From Ralstonia sp. SET104 (lineage in GTDB: Bacteria; Pseudomonadota; Gammaproteobacteria; Burkholderiales; Burkholderiaceae), in contig NZ_BHVX01000002.1 of NCBI RefSeq assembly GCF_003851545.1, positions 62,001 to 126,000 on the forward strand: a stretch of DNA of 64,000 nt, given 5' to 3'. Every line of letters starts with the position of its first letter. Within the stretch, counting starts at the first letter, position 1. The notes below the pieces were generated by a model that worked only from the letters and a program-made list of their open reading frames with translations, was not told the origin of the DNA and made no database searches. This document shows, in pieces, positions 1 through 7,149 of this stretch. The translations under genes were made by a program, and so were the position numbers.

Positions 1-69
1 CGATTCTCCGTTCCGGCAAAATTCCGGCAAAGGGTACAGTTTCGGCATTGCGCCCCCTCGCTAGGGACG

Positions 70-103
70 AAAAAAAAGCACCGGCGATTGCTCGCAAGTG
101 CTT
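70..103 (-). terminator. Original tRNA-Lys terminator, stranded outside the island
   Basis: Read on the minus strand, a 6-bp outer stem (98-103 with 76-81) and a 4-bp inner stem (92-95 with 84-87) lead into a run of eight T (77 to 70). This is a classic intrinsic terminator. It lies just beyond the 49-bp copy of the tRNA-Lys 3' end. Before the island inserted it would have sat directly downstream of the tRNA gene now found at 8211-8286. The assignment to that tRNA is inferred from position and orientation. Confidence 0.7.
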
Positions 104-126
104 GATTTTCTTACCCTCAGGGAGGG

Positions 127-175
127 TGGTGGGGCGTGAGTGACTCGAACACTCGACCTACGGATTAAGAGTCCG
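127..175 (-). repeat. attL: duplicated 3' end of tRNA-Lys
   Basis: These 49 bases are identical to 8211-8259, the 3' end of the intact tRNA-Lys(CTT) gene: CCA tail, 3' acceptor strand, T arm, variable loop and anticodon arm. Identity stops at 175, inside the anticodon region, and the rest of a tRNA is missing, so this is not a functional tRNA. Integrases that target tRNA genes leave such a duplication at the distal end of the element. It marks the left boundary of the island. Confidence 0.93.
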
Positions 176-305
176 ACAGTCGCGGCATTTCGCAACATTC
201 CCCACCGTTGATTTTCAATGCACATTCCCTTGTAAATCAGTGGCTTAGCCATTGAAAAGGCCTCGCTCTCGTTGACTAAAATTCCGCTAAATTCAGGTAG
301 ACTGG

Positions 306-324
306 CTACATGGCGGCTACATGG
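306..324 (+). repeat. Left arm-type repeat of the island
   Basis: The 19-mer CTACATGGCGGCTACATGG occurs here and again, exactly and in the same orientation, at 8136-8154, just inside the other end. It is itself two near-copies of GCTACATGG spaced 11 bp apart, about one helical turn. This arrangement matches arm-type sites bound by the N-terminal domain of tyrosine integrases. It also lies in the integrase leader, so the integrase could repress its own gene. The function is inferred from placement. Confidence 0.6.
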
Positions 325-353
325 AGCCGCCGCTTTAGAAAAGGAGTGGCGCC

Positions 354-1667
354 GTGGCCAGACCGAAGAAGGACCAAACCCCCGACCTGAGCCAGCGGGT
401 CGCCCTCACCGTGGGGCACATCGAGCGCCTGAAGTGCCCGGACGGCAAGGACCAGGCGTTTTTGCGCGACAGCGAGGCGCCCTCGCTGCGCGTGCGCGTC
501 ACGATGGCGGGCGCGAAGTCGTTCGTGTTCGAGGCCAAGCTGCGCGGCCAGACCATCCGCACCACCATTGGGGCCGTGCAGTCGTGGAGCATCGAAGCGG
601 CCCGCGCGGAAGCGCGCCGGCTGTCCGTCACCGTCGACTGCGGCATCGACCCTCGGGAGGAGTTGCGCGAAGCCATCGAGGCGGAGCGCCGCCAGCGCGA
701 CGCGCGCAAGCGTGCCGAGCATTTCACCCTGCACCGTCTGCTGACCGACTATGCCGACTACCTTGAGCAGCAGGGCAAGCCGTCACACCGCGACGCGCGC
801 AGCATCTTCAAGAACCACGTTTTCACGCCTTGGCCGAAAGCCAGCAAGATGGCCGCCTGCATCGTCACTCACCACGAGGTGGCTATGTTCATGCGCAAGG
901 CCATGGAGAAGGGCCACAGCCGCACGGCCAACAAGCTGCGCAGCTTCATGATGGCCGCGTTCCAGGTCGCCATCACGGCCTCGTCCAACCCGAAGACTCC
1001 GCTGTGCTTCCACGGCTATGGTGTGACGAGCAATCCCGCAGCGGCCACGGTCCCAGACGAAGCGGCCAACCAACCCGACAAGAACCCGCTTAGCCTGCAG
1101 GAGTTGCGCAGCTACTGGCAGGCCATCAAACCCCTGGAGGGCATGCGGGGCGCGGTGTTGCGCCTGCACCTGCTGACCGGCGGTCAGCGCATTGAGCAGT
1201 TGCTGAGACTGAAGACCGCGAAGGTGACGGACACCGAAATCACCCTATACGACGGCAAGGGGCGTCCCGGCAAACCGCCGCGCCCGCACAGCGTGCCCCT
1301 GATTCCGCTGGCCGCTGAGGCCCTGCGTGAGCTGCAGTCGAGCGGTGAGTATGCGCTGAGCACGACCGGAGGCACTACGCACATTGCCTCCCTCACGTTA
1401 TCGGGTTGGGCCAAGGAGGCGGCGCCGGCCGCCATCGCCGGTTTCCAGGCCAAGCGCATCCGCTCCGGGGTGGAAACCGCCTTGGCTGCCGCCCGCATTT
1501 CGAAGGACGTGCGCGGCCGCCTGCAGTCCCATGGCATCACCGGCGTGCAGGACCGGCACTACGACGGCCATGAGTACATGGACGAGAAGCGGCACGCCCT
1601 GGAGGTGCTATTTGCCCTGCTGGACAGTCCGGCGCAGTCGAATGTCGCCCCCTTGCTGGCTGCATGA
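354..1667 (+). CDS. int: Tyrosine recombinase (phage-type integrase) of the island
   Basis: A 437-residue integrase that would catalyse insertion and excision at tRNA-Lys. The start is a GTG preceded by AAAGGAG. The N-terminal ~100 residues resemble the DUF4102-type arm-binding domain of P4-like integrases, the middle is the SAM-like core-binding domain, and the C-terminal half is catalytic. Visible active-site elements are Arg279 in TGGQR, a KRIR box in place of the usual HxxR, His393, and Tyr403 in HYDGHEYMDEKR, which aligns with the P4-family nucleophile. It reads inward from attL, the usual place for an element integrase. The catalytic box is divergent but the protein is full length and looks intact. 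Confidence 0.93.
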   Translation: MARPKKDQTPDLSQRVALTVGHIERLKCPDGKDQAFLRDSEAPSLRVRVTMAGAKSFVFEAKLRGQTIRTTIGAVQSWSIEAARAEARRLSVTVDCGIDPREELREAIEAERRQRDARKRAEHFTLHRLLTDYADYLEQQGKPSHRDARSIFKNHVFTPWPKASKMAACIVTHHEVAMFMRKAMEKGHSRTANKLRSFMMAAFQVAITASSNPKTPLCFHGYGVTSNPAAATVPDEAANQPDKNPLSLQELRSYWQAIKPLEGMRGAVLRLHLLTGGQRIEQLLRLKTAKVTDTEITLYDGKGRPGKPPRPHSVPLIPLAAEALRELQSSGEYALSTTGGTTHIASLTLSGWAKEAAPAAIAGFQAKRIRSGVETALAAARISKDVRGRLQSHGITGVQDRHYDGHEYMDEKRHALEVLFALLDSPAQSNVAPLLAA

Positions 1668-1729
1668 CCCTGTCCGGCATGCCCAGCGTCAGGCCGAGTC
1701 GGCTTGGCGCGCGGTGGTCTGCTACAATC

Positions 1730-1756
1730 TTGTAACCCGTAAAGTTACGCTATACA
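1730..1756 (+). promoter_or_regulatory. Probable promoter/operator of the higBA pair
   Basis: An inverted repeat GTAAC-N7-GTTAC (1732-1748) lies directly before the toxin start. It falls between TTGTAA (1730-1735) and TATACA (1751-1756), plausible -35 and -10 elements with a slightly short 15-bp spacer. HigA-type antitoxins normally bind such palindromes and repress their own operon. The site was found by eye and the binding is inferred. Confidence 0.4.
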
Positions 1757-1759
1757 ATC

Positions 1760-2038
1760 ATGATAAAGAGCTTTGCCCACAAGGGTTTGGAGAAATTCTT
1801 TACCACGGGCAGCAAGGCGGGCATCCGGGCGAACCACGCCGACAAGCTGCGGCGGCAATTGGCACGGTTGGACGTTGCGGCAAAGCCGCAGGACATGAAT
1901 GTCCCTGGCTGGAAGCTGCACCCGCTCAGCGGGGAGTTGGCGGAGCATTGGGCCGTGTGGGTCAGCGGCAACTGGCGCCTGACCTTCCGCTTTGACGGCG
2001 AGGATGCCGAGATTGTGAATTACCAGGATTACCACTGA
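1760..2038 (+). CDS. higB: HigB/RelE-family toxin
   Basis: A 92-residue protein with the HigB/RelE-fold pattern. It has an N-terminal helix pair (IKSFAHKGLEKFF), a basic middle, a PGWKLHPL strand, and the C-terminal WRLTFRF...AEIVNYQDYH block typical of the 'killer protein' HigB group. Family members are ribosome-dependent mRNA endonucleases that block translation when the antitoxin is lost. The toxin gene comes first, as in higBA loci, and the antitoxin follows after 10 bp. In a mobile island such a pair is expected to stabilise inheritance. Its activity here is inferred from family membership. Confidence 0.88.
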   Translation: MIKSFAHKGLEKFFTTGSKAGIRANHADKLRRQLARLDVAAKPQDMNVPGWKLHPLSGELAEHWAVWVSGNWRLTFRFDGEDAEIVNYQDYH

Positions 2039-2048
2039 GAGAACGACC

Positions 2049-2360
2049 ATGACGCGAATGCATAACCCCCCGCACCCTGGCGCCACGTTGCGCGAGGATG
2101 TGCTGCCTGCGCTTGGACTGTCAGTCACGGAAGCGGCCCGCCAACTTGGCGTGACTCGCGTTGCCCTCTCGCGTGTGCTGAACGAGCACGCCGCCATCTC
2201 GCCCGAAATGGCGCTGCGCATCGAGGCGTGGCTCGGAGTCGAGCGCGGCGGGTCGGCGGATGTCTGGCTAGCTGAGCAGGCCTCGTATGACTTGTGGCTT
2301 GCCCGCCAGAGTGGGGTATCTCACGTGGAGCGCGCCCCCGAGGAAGTCGAGGCCGTCTGA
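2049..2360 (+). CDS. higA: HigA-family antitoxin, HTH regulator
   Basis: A 103-residue XRE/HTH protein that would neutralise the upstream toxin and repress the operon. The N-terminal block MHNPPHPGATLREDVLPALG and the helix-turn-helix TEAARQLGVTRVALSRVLN (about residues 27-46), followed by ISPEMALRIEAWLG, are the hallmark of HigA/VapI antitoxins. Translation could start at 2049 or at the second Met at 2058, which matches the family's usual N terminus. The ~20-residue C-terminal tail is longer and less conserved. The gene lies 10 bp after higB. Confidence 0.88.
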   Translation: MTRMHNPPHPGATLREDVLPALGLSVTEAARQLGVTRVALSRVLNEHAAISPEMALRIEAWLGVERGGSADVWLAEQASYDLWLARQSGVSHVERAPEEVEAV

Positions 2361-2463
2361 CCGTAACCGTTCTGCCCTGCCTAGCTTTAGCGGGCGAAAA
2401 GCCGGAGACCTTCACCGGCCTGGCAGGGGCTCCCATGCGAAGGTTTGCACGTGAAGGGGTGCC

Positions 2464-2916
2464 ATGGCTGCACTGGACGAATTTGCGGCAAGGTTCGGGC
2501 GTCCGCAATCGGCTTGGACGAAGGCGCAGTGGAAACAAGCGGCAATCGAGCTTGCATCGAGGCTCGACCGCACTGACCGGACGCCCGCCAAGCGAGGCCG
2601 GCCGCGCCACGACGATGCCGCATTTGTCATGGGCAAAGATGGCAAGGTGACGGTCTCCCAAAAGTCGAACTATGCGGCGCTCGCATGGCAGGTAAAGCAG
2701 CGCATGGAACAGGCAGACGCAGACGGTCGACCGCTCGCAATGAAAGAGGCCGTGCGCGAGGAGTTGGTGGAGGCGATACGGCGGCACAATGCCGCCCCGC
2801 CAGACCAGCGAGGGGAACGAAACGGCGAGCTCCGGGAGTCTCGCGCGAATGCAATGCTTGAAACGGCCTACACCGAGGTCCGCAAGCTATTGAAGAAATG
2901 GCGCGAGGAATGCTGA
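2464..2916 (+). CDS. Hypothetical island protein, charged, 150 aa
   Basis: I do not recognise this protein. It is hydrophilic and helix-rich: an N-terminal WTKAQWKQAAIELASRL segment, a basic KRGRPRHDD patch near residues 42-50, a VTVSQKSNYAALAWQVKQRMEQ segment, and a C-terminal amphipathic helix ending in RKLLKKWREEC. No signal peptide or membrane segment is visible. GAAGGGG lies about 6 bp before the ATG, a good ribosome site. The AT-hook-like RGRPR patch hints at nucleic-acid contact, but that is speculation. It sits between the toxin-antitoxin pair and the replication module, co-directional with both. Confidence 0.6.
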   Translation: MAALDEFAARFGRPQSAWTKAQWKQAAIELASRLDRTDRTPAKRGRPRHDDAAFVMGKDGKVTVSQKSNYAALAWQVKQRMEQADADGRPLAMKEAVREELVEAIRRHNAAPPDQRGERNGELRESRANAMLETAYTEVRKLLKKWREEC

Positions 2917-3107
2917 CCGCTGAAGGACTGGCAAGGGTCGAAGCGGATATTTAATCGGCCCAATTTTTCCCCGCTGCAGAAGTACGAACCTATATCAACG
3001 CTGAGATTTAAAGCCGATTGGGGCGGAATCTTGGAGCGTTGAAACGAACTCAGCACGTTATCAGCGTACCAGGACCCGCCGCGCGCGGCCCGAAATTGGA
3101 CGTTGAT

Positions 3108-3329
3108 ATGAACAACCTGGTTCAACCCATCCCGCCCGGACTCGCTGCCATCGCACGCGGGCGTGACGCCCTGCCTACCAATGAAGCCGCCACTGTTCTG
3201 AACCGCAAGGACCAGACGATGCGCAAATGGGCCTGCCTTGAGAACGGCCCTATCCGCCCCGTTCGCATCCATGGTCGATTGGCCTGGCGCGTTGTCGACT
3301 TGGCGAAGCTGCTGAACGGGGGGCAATAA
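3108..3329 (+). CDS. Small DNA-binding protein, excisionase/AlpA-like
   Basis: A 73-residue protein starting at MNNLVQPIPPG. The centre, ALPTNEAATVLNRKDQTMRKWAC, fits a winged-helix/MerR-like recognition unit, and GRLAWRVVDLAKLLNGG is a closing wing and helix. Such small proteins serve as excisionases or as regulators of the replication module in phage-like elements. An in-frame start 90 bp upstream (3018) would add a poorly conserved leader, and I prefer 3108. The stop overlaps the next start (TAATG), suggesting translational coupling. It is not a close match to a named family that I can confirm. Confidence 0.62.
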   Translation: MNNLVQPIPPGLAAIARGRDALPTNEAATVLNRKDQTMRKWACLENGPIRPVRIHGRLAWRVVDLAKLLNGGQ

Positions 3330-3625
3330 TGAAAAAACGCCCGACCGACAAGAGCCAATCGAGCGCCAACGAACGCGGTGATTTTAACTCGACCGAGGCG
3401 CAGCGCGCCAGACTGCTGGCCGCTCTGCGGCGCGGTCCCGTGACAACCATCGAGGCGCGGCGCGACCTCGATATTCTGATGCCTGCTGCGCGGGTTTTCG
3501 AGCTTCGGCACCGCGAAGGCTACGACATCGCGTTGTACTGGGTGCAGGAGGCAACCCAGGCGGGCCGCATGCATCGTGTCGCGCGATACGCTTTGATGCC
3601 CACGCATGGTTCCTCGATGGCGTAA
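3329..3625 (+). CDS. Winged helix-turn-helix protein (HTH_39-like)
   Basis: A 98-residue protein whose core runs from TEAQRARLLAALRRGPVTTIEARRDL through the recognition helix region to RVFELRHREGYDIAL. It ends with a small beta hairpin (RVARYALM). This matches the helix-turn-helix family often found just before primase/helicase genes in phages and islands. The polar first 25 residues may be disordered. The start codon overlaps the stop of the upstream gene by one base, and the next gene begins 10 bp after this stop, so the run looks like one transcription unit. A regulatory or replication-accessory role is inferred. Confidence 0.7.
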   Translation: MKKRPTDKSQSSANERGDFNSTEAQRARLLAALRRGPVTTIEARRDLDILMPAARVFELRHREGYDIALYWVQEATQAGRMHRVARYALMPTHGSSMA

Positions 3626-3635
3626 GGGGGCCGAC

Positions 3636-4460
3636 ATGGTTGTTTGGACTGATTACGCGACTGGCGACCATCGCGTTACCTGCCCCGCCTGCGGACGTGG
3701 TGAACGCGACAAGACCTTGGGCTTGACCATCGAGGCGGGCGGTAAAGGTGTGGCGCATTGTTTCCGCTGCGCTTTCACCGCGAGCTACCACCCGGACCGT
3801 GGCGCACGTCAGCAAGCCGCCAAGCCACGCATCAAGGCCACAACGATGCAACGGCATGCGGTGCTGTCCGACTATGGCCGCGAGCTGTGGCGCGCCTGTA
3901 AGCCGCTGTCGGGCGTTGCCGTGGCCTATCTTGAAGGCCGCCGCTGCGTCATTCCGCCCGCTGACGGTGATTTGCGCTTTCATCCGGCGTTGAAGCACCC
4001 GACCGGCGACACTGGCCCCGCACTGGTGGGCCTCATCACGGATGCTGTGACGCGCGAGCCGCTGAGCCTACACCGTACCTGGGTTCAAGCCGATGGCCGC
4101 AAGGCTGACGTTGACCCGCCGCGCCTGTTGTTGGGTGGGCATCGCAAGCAAGGGGGTGTGATTCGTCTGTGGCCTGATGAAGCCGTGACGGTCGGCCTGG
4201 GCATCGCGGAGGGCATCGAAACGGCACTCAGTCTGGCATGGGCCTATGCGCCGGTGTGGGCCTGTATCGACGCCGGGAACATGGCGGGCTTTCCTGTGCT
4301 GTCCGGTATCGAGGCGCTGGCCATCGGCGCGGACAACGACGCGGCCGGACATGCGGCCGCCCAAGCGTGCGCCGCTAGGTGGGTCGCTGCTGACGTTGAG
4401 GTGTTCATCACGCGCCAAGCCCAAAACGACCTGAACGACGCAATCAAGGGGGCCGCATGA
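3636..4460 (+). CDS. Zinc-finger/Toprim primase-like replication protein
   Basis: A 274-residue protein. Residues 16-45 contain a Cys4 zinc finger (C16xxC19 ... C42xxC45) of the type found in DnaG and phage primases. The C-terminal half holds a Toprim fold: acidic IAEGIETALS followed by IDAGNM and GADNDAAG. The middle matches the DUF7146 region of phage/plasmid primases. The ATG at 3636 follows AAGGGGG, which is why I prefer it to an upstream in-frame ATG. Its last bases overlap the ATPase start (ATGA). With the ATPase and SSB it would form the element's own priming and unwinding machinery. Confidence 0.82.
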   Translation: MVVWTDYATGDHRVTCPACGRGERDKTLGLTIEAGGKGVAHCFRCAFTASYHPDRGARQQAAKPRIKATTMQRHAVLSDYGRELWRACKPLSGVAVAYLEGRRCVIPPADGDLRFHPALKHPTGDTGPALVGLITDAVTREPLSLHRTWVQADGRKADVDPPRLLLGGHRKQGGVIRLWPDEAVTVGLGIAEGIETALSLAWAYAPVWACIDAGNMAGFPVLSGIEALAIGADNDAAGHAAAQACAARWVAADVEVFITRQAQNDLNDAIKGAA

Positions 4461-5641
4461 ACGCCCCCGCTGAAATCATACGCGGCGTGCTCGCCAATGC
4501 TGAGCGCATCCGTAAGCCCGAGCCGGTGCGCGATGGTGTCATCCTTGTAAATGGCGCGGACCTGGAACCGCAACCGGTGCGTTGGCTGTGGCGTGACTGG
4601 CTGGCATTGGGCAAGCTGCACATCCTGGCCGGTGCCCCGGGGCAAGGCAAGACGACAATTGCCCTGGCCTTTGCCGCGACGGTGACGAGCGGCGGACGCT
4701 GGCCGGATGGCTCGCGCTGTGAGCCGGGTAACGTGCTGGTGTGGTCTGGCGAGGACGACCCCGCCGATACGCTGCTGCCGCGCTTGCTGGCTGCCGGTGG
4801 TGACCGAGGGTGCGTGTATTTTGTCGCTGGCTCCCGCGTGAATGGCGAGGTTGAGAGCTTCGACCCGGCGCGCGACATGGCAACGCTGCAAGCCGAGGCC
4901 GAGCGCATCGGCAATGTCCGCCTCCTCATCGTTGACCCGGTGGTGAGCGCCGTTACCGGCGACTCTCACAAGAACACCGAGACGCGCCGTGCGCTGCAAC
5001 CACTGGTCGACCTGGGCGCCAGCATGGGTGCCGCCGTGGTGGGCATTACGCACTTCAGCAAAGGTGGGCAAGGTTCTGACCCGACGCAACGTGTGGTTGG
5101 CTCCGTTGCCTTTACTGCCGTGGCTCGCGTGGTGCTGGTGGCCGCCAAAGTGAAAAGCGAGGACGGCGAAGACCGCCGCATCCTGGCCCGCAGCAAATCC
5201 AACATCGGCCCGGACGAAGGCGGGTTCGAATATCGCCTTGAACAGTCCGAACCGCTGCCGGATATTCTGGCGTCCTATGTCGCCTGGGGTGCCTCGGTGG
5301 CTGGGACCGCCCGCGAACTGTTGACCGACCCGGAGGAGCAGGACGACGGCGAAGTGAGTGCGAAGGATGCTGCAATCGAGTTCATTAAGGAGGTGCTGGG
5401 CGATGACGTGGTGCCGATGAAGGCTATCGAGGCCGAGGCGAAGGAAGCCGGCATTGCGTGGCGAACCGTGCGCCGCGCTGCCGACGCGCTGGGTGTGAAA
5501 AGCCGCAAAGGCGAGGGTGGGAAGTGGTATTGGAGCCTGCCCAAGGTGGCCAACATGGCCAACCTGTCCAACGTTGAAACCATGGACACCTTGGCCACCT
5601 TGACCGCGCCAGTCAATCAGGAGAGCAACGAATGCGCGTGA
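4457..5641 (+). CDS. RepA/DnaB-type AAA ATPase (replicative helicase-like)
   Basis: A 394-residue RecA-fold ATPase. Walker A is GAPGQGKT at residues 59-66 and Walker B is RLLIVDPVV, with ThrHisPheSer (THFSK) further on as in RepA/AAA_25 proteins. The first ~40 residues carry a short N-terminal domain. The last ~80 residues form a winged-helix region (AIEAEAKEAGIAWRTVRRAADALGVKSRKG) that could bind origin DNA. Relatives act as hexameric helicases or helicase loaders of plasmids and phages. The gene overlaps the Toprim gene by 4 bp, so the two are probably co-translated. Confidence 0.82.
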   Translation: MNAPAEIIRGVLANAERIRKPEPVRDGVILVNGADLEPQPVRWLWRDWLALGKLHILAGAPGQGKTTIALAFAATVTSGGRWPDGSRCEPGNVLVWSGEDDPADTLLPRLLAAGGDRGCVYFVAGSRVNGEVESFDPARDMATLQAEAERIGNVRLLIVDPVVSAVTGDSHKNTETRRALQPLVDLGASMGAAVVGITHFSKGGQGSDPTQRVVGSVAFTAVARVVLVAAKVKSEDGEDRRILARSKSNIGPDEGGFEYRLEQSEPLPDILASYVAWGASVAGTARELLTDPEEQDDGEVSAKDAAIEFIKEVLGDDVVPMKAIEAEAKEAGIAWRTVRRAADALGVKSRKGEGGKWYWSLPKVANMANLSNVETMDTLATLTAPVNQESNECA

Positions 5642-5757
5642 ATCGTCCAACCCCGTTGGACAAGTTGAAAGCACTCCTACAGGCCGTGTCAGAAGGTGCC
5701 TGGGTAGTGCTGTTGCGTGTGTGCGTATTCGTTCGCGGCGTGCTGCCGTGGGCATGA
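5632..5757 (+). CDS. 41-residue mini-protein overlapping the ATPase gene
   Basis: A short reading frame starting inside the last codons of the ATPase gene and ending 12 bp before the SSB gene. The product begins MRVNRPTPLDKLKALL, continues with a hydrophobic stretch (WVVLLRVCVFVRGVLPW) and stops. The overlap and the tight fit between two real genes suggest it is translated, perhaps by coupling. The hydrophobic tail could insert in a membrane or pack against a partner. Function unknown. It could also be a chance frame filling a 130-bp gap. Confidence 0.45.
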   Translation: MRVNRPTPLDKLKALLQAVSEGAWVVLLRVCVFVRGVLPWA

Positions 5758-5769
5758 GCGAGGTGAAAA

Positions 5770-6141
5770 ATGATTGATGGTCTGATTGGCGGCAAGCTGT
5801 ACGGCACCGCTGAGGAACGCACTGGAAAGAGCGGCAAGGCATTCGTCACGGCCAAGGTGCGGGCTGCTGGCGGCGACGGTGAAACGTTGTTCGTGAACGT
5901 CATCACGTTCAGCCGCACCGTTGGGGATGCACTGCTAGCGCTGGAGGACGGCGATTCCGTGGCGCTATCTGGGGTGCTGACCCCGAAGGTTTGGACGGAC
6001 AAGAACGGCGAGACGCGGCCAGCGCTGGACATGGTGGCCCATGCCGTTTTGACTGCCTATCACGTGAAGCGCAAGCGGCAGGCCGTCCAACATCAGGCCC
6101 CGCCGGCTGGCGGCGACGGGTTCGAGGATGAGGCTTTCTAA
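5770..6141 (+). CDS. ssb: Single-stranded DNA-binding protein (SSB-like)
   Basis: A 123-residue OB-fold protein. The pattern GLIGGKLYGTAEERTGKSGKAFVTAKVRA ... VNVITFSRTVGDALLALEDGDSVALSGVLTPKVW is the phage/plasmid SSB core. A glycine-rich linker leads to an acidic, aromatic-terminated tail (GFEDEAF), like the partner-binding tip (DDDIPF) of bacterial SSB. It would coat single strands made by the element's helicase. The upstream GAGGTGAAAA gives a ribosome site for the ATG at 5770. It is the last clear gene of the replication run. Confidence 0.85.
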   Translation: MIDGLIGGKLYGTAEERTGKSGKAFVTAKVRAAGGDGETLFVNVITFSRTVGDALLALEDGDSVALSGVLTPKVWTDKNGETRPALDMVAHAVLTAYHVKRKRQAVQHQAPPAGGDGFEDEAF

Positions 6142-6209
6142 AGTAGGCGCAAATAGGTGCAGGCGGATGAGTTAGTCGGGATTTCTGCCCTTCAAACAAA
6201 GAGTTGCCG

Positions 6210-6434
6210 ATGCCATCGAAGAATGCCGAAAGGCTGGCGCAGTACAAGGCCAAAATGCGCAAGGCTGGCTTCAAGCGTCTGTCTGCGTGGGTTTGCCCCG
6301 AGTTGGCGGCAATGCTCGCAGCGAAGCGGCAGCCTCACGAGTGTGGCGGTAGGACACTGGAACGCCTGCTGCTAGGAGAAGCCAGGAAGCGCCCGGACTA
6401 TTGGGCGCCGCAAACAGAAAATAAGTCCAAGTAA
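6210..6434 (+). CDS. Small basic protein, possible ribbon-helix-helix regulator
   Basis: A 74-residue, strongly basic protein that begins MPSKNAERLAQYKAKMRKAGFKRLSAW. Similar short proteins with K/R-rich N termini followed by a 'hRLSaWV.PELaa.L' block occur in plasmids and islands and look like ribbon-helix-helix DNA-binding proteins. I cannot confirm the family. A TTG two codons upstream (6204) is an alternative start. It follows SSB by about 70 bp and is the last rightward gene of the element. A copy-control, partition or repressor role would fit, as inference only. Confidence 0.55.
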   Translation: MPSKNAERLAQYKAKMRKAGFKRLSAWVCPELAAMLAAKRQPHECGGRTLERLLLGEARKRPDYWAPQTENKSK

Positions 6435-6798
6435 GTTGATAGGCAGCCGCCAATTCGAGACCAGTACGCGCCCGCGCACGAGGGCGGACATGGCGATTGC
6501 TAAAGTAGTGAAAGATAGTGAAGCGGACTCAGCTTGAATTGAAAACAATCAAAAAAATTCAAAGCGGGCGGCGCTGCTGAGAGCAACTGGAAACAACTAG
6601 GGATAACTTGCCTGCGAATACGGAAAGCAGCACAGAAACAGCCATGTCGTGGTGCTATCGCCCCCAGCGATGAACCTGCTAACAGGATGAAAGCAGGGCT
6701 GGGCGAGACGGCTGCCTGTTACGGTTTGTTGGCGACTTTCCCGCATGCATCGCGCGGGGACCCCATGCCCTTCTGCAAATCAGAAGAGAATGAAGAGC
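6435..6798. other. Non-coding stretch of the island, candidate origin region
   Basis: No convincing gene occupies these ~360 bases. Short open frames here have no ribosome site and no recognisable product. The first half is AT-richer than its surroundings and repeats short A/T words, for example around 6499-6570 (TAAAGTAGTGAAAGATAGTGAA and a run of AATT/CAAAAAAATTC motifs). A phrase at 6140-6167 has a related pattern. A region downstream of primase, helicase and SSB genes that lacks genes and is AT-rich is a natural place for a replication origin. That is inference, since I see no clear iteron array. Confidence 0.3.
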
Positions 6799-7077
6799 TT
6801 AGTCCTCATCAAACGCGTCGTCAGGGTAGGTTCGTACAACATTGTGGTGCGGTGCCGGCCTGCGCATGGGCGTGAAAAAGGCGCTTGTGTTACTTGGGCA
6901 GGCACCTGCCAGCAGTCGAGCACTAGAGATTACCTCCCACAACTGCGCCAGGCTATAGCGCTCATCCCACACAACTTCTTGGCCGTCTTGGAGCCGGTCA
7001 CCGTGGGCATTTAGGCGGGCAATGTTTCGAACAAATTGACGAAGCGCGTGCGCCTCTTCAGCAGAGTCATAATCCAT
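6799..7077 (-). CDS. Unknown 92-aa cytosolic protein, island cargo
   Basis: I do not recognise this protein. It starts MDYDSAEEAHALRQFVRNIARLNAHG and continues with a helical ERYSLAQLWEVISSARLLAG segment, then a polar tail ending in DDAFDED. GGGGGAGA lies 7 bp before the ATG, one of the best ribosome sites in the island, which is the main reason to call it real. It follows the membrane-protein gene by 72 bp on the same strand, so the two probably share a transcript and may work together. No catalytic motif is evident. The acidic C terminus might contact a partner. Confidence 0.55.
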   Translation of the reverse strand: MDYDSAEEAHALRQFVRNIARLNAHGDRLQDGQEVVWDERYSLAQLWEVISSARLLAGACPSNTSAFFTPMRRPAPHHNVVRTYPDDAFDED

Positions 7078-7149
7078 TGGTTCTCCCCCAGCATTGAGCC
7101 TAGCTGCTTGTTCTGGTTAGCCAACTTCGCCGGTCGCATCTGCTTATCG

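Noticed and set aside
127-175. tRNA-Lys gene at the left end
   Set aside because: Only the 3' half matches a tRNA; the D arm and 5' acceptor strand are missing, so it is an attachment-site remnant.
6687-7014. Plus-strand small frames in the right part of the island
   Set aside because: No ribosome site, no family, and partly antisense to the better supported 92-aa gene.
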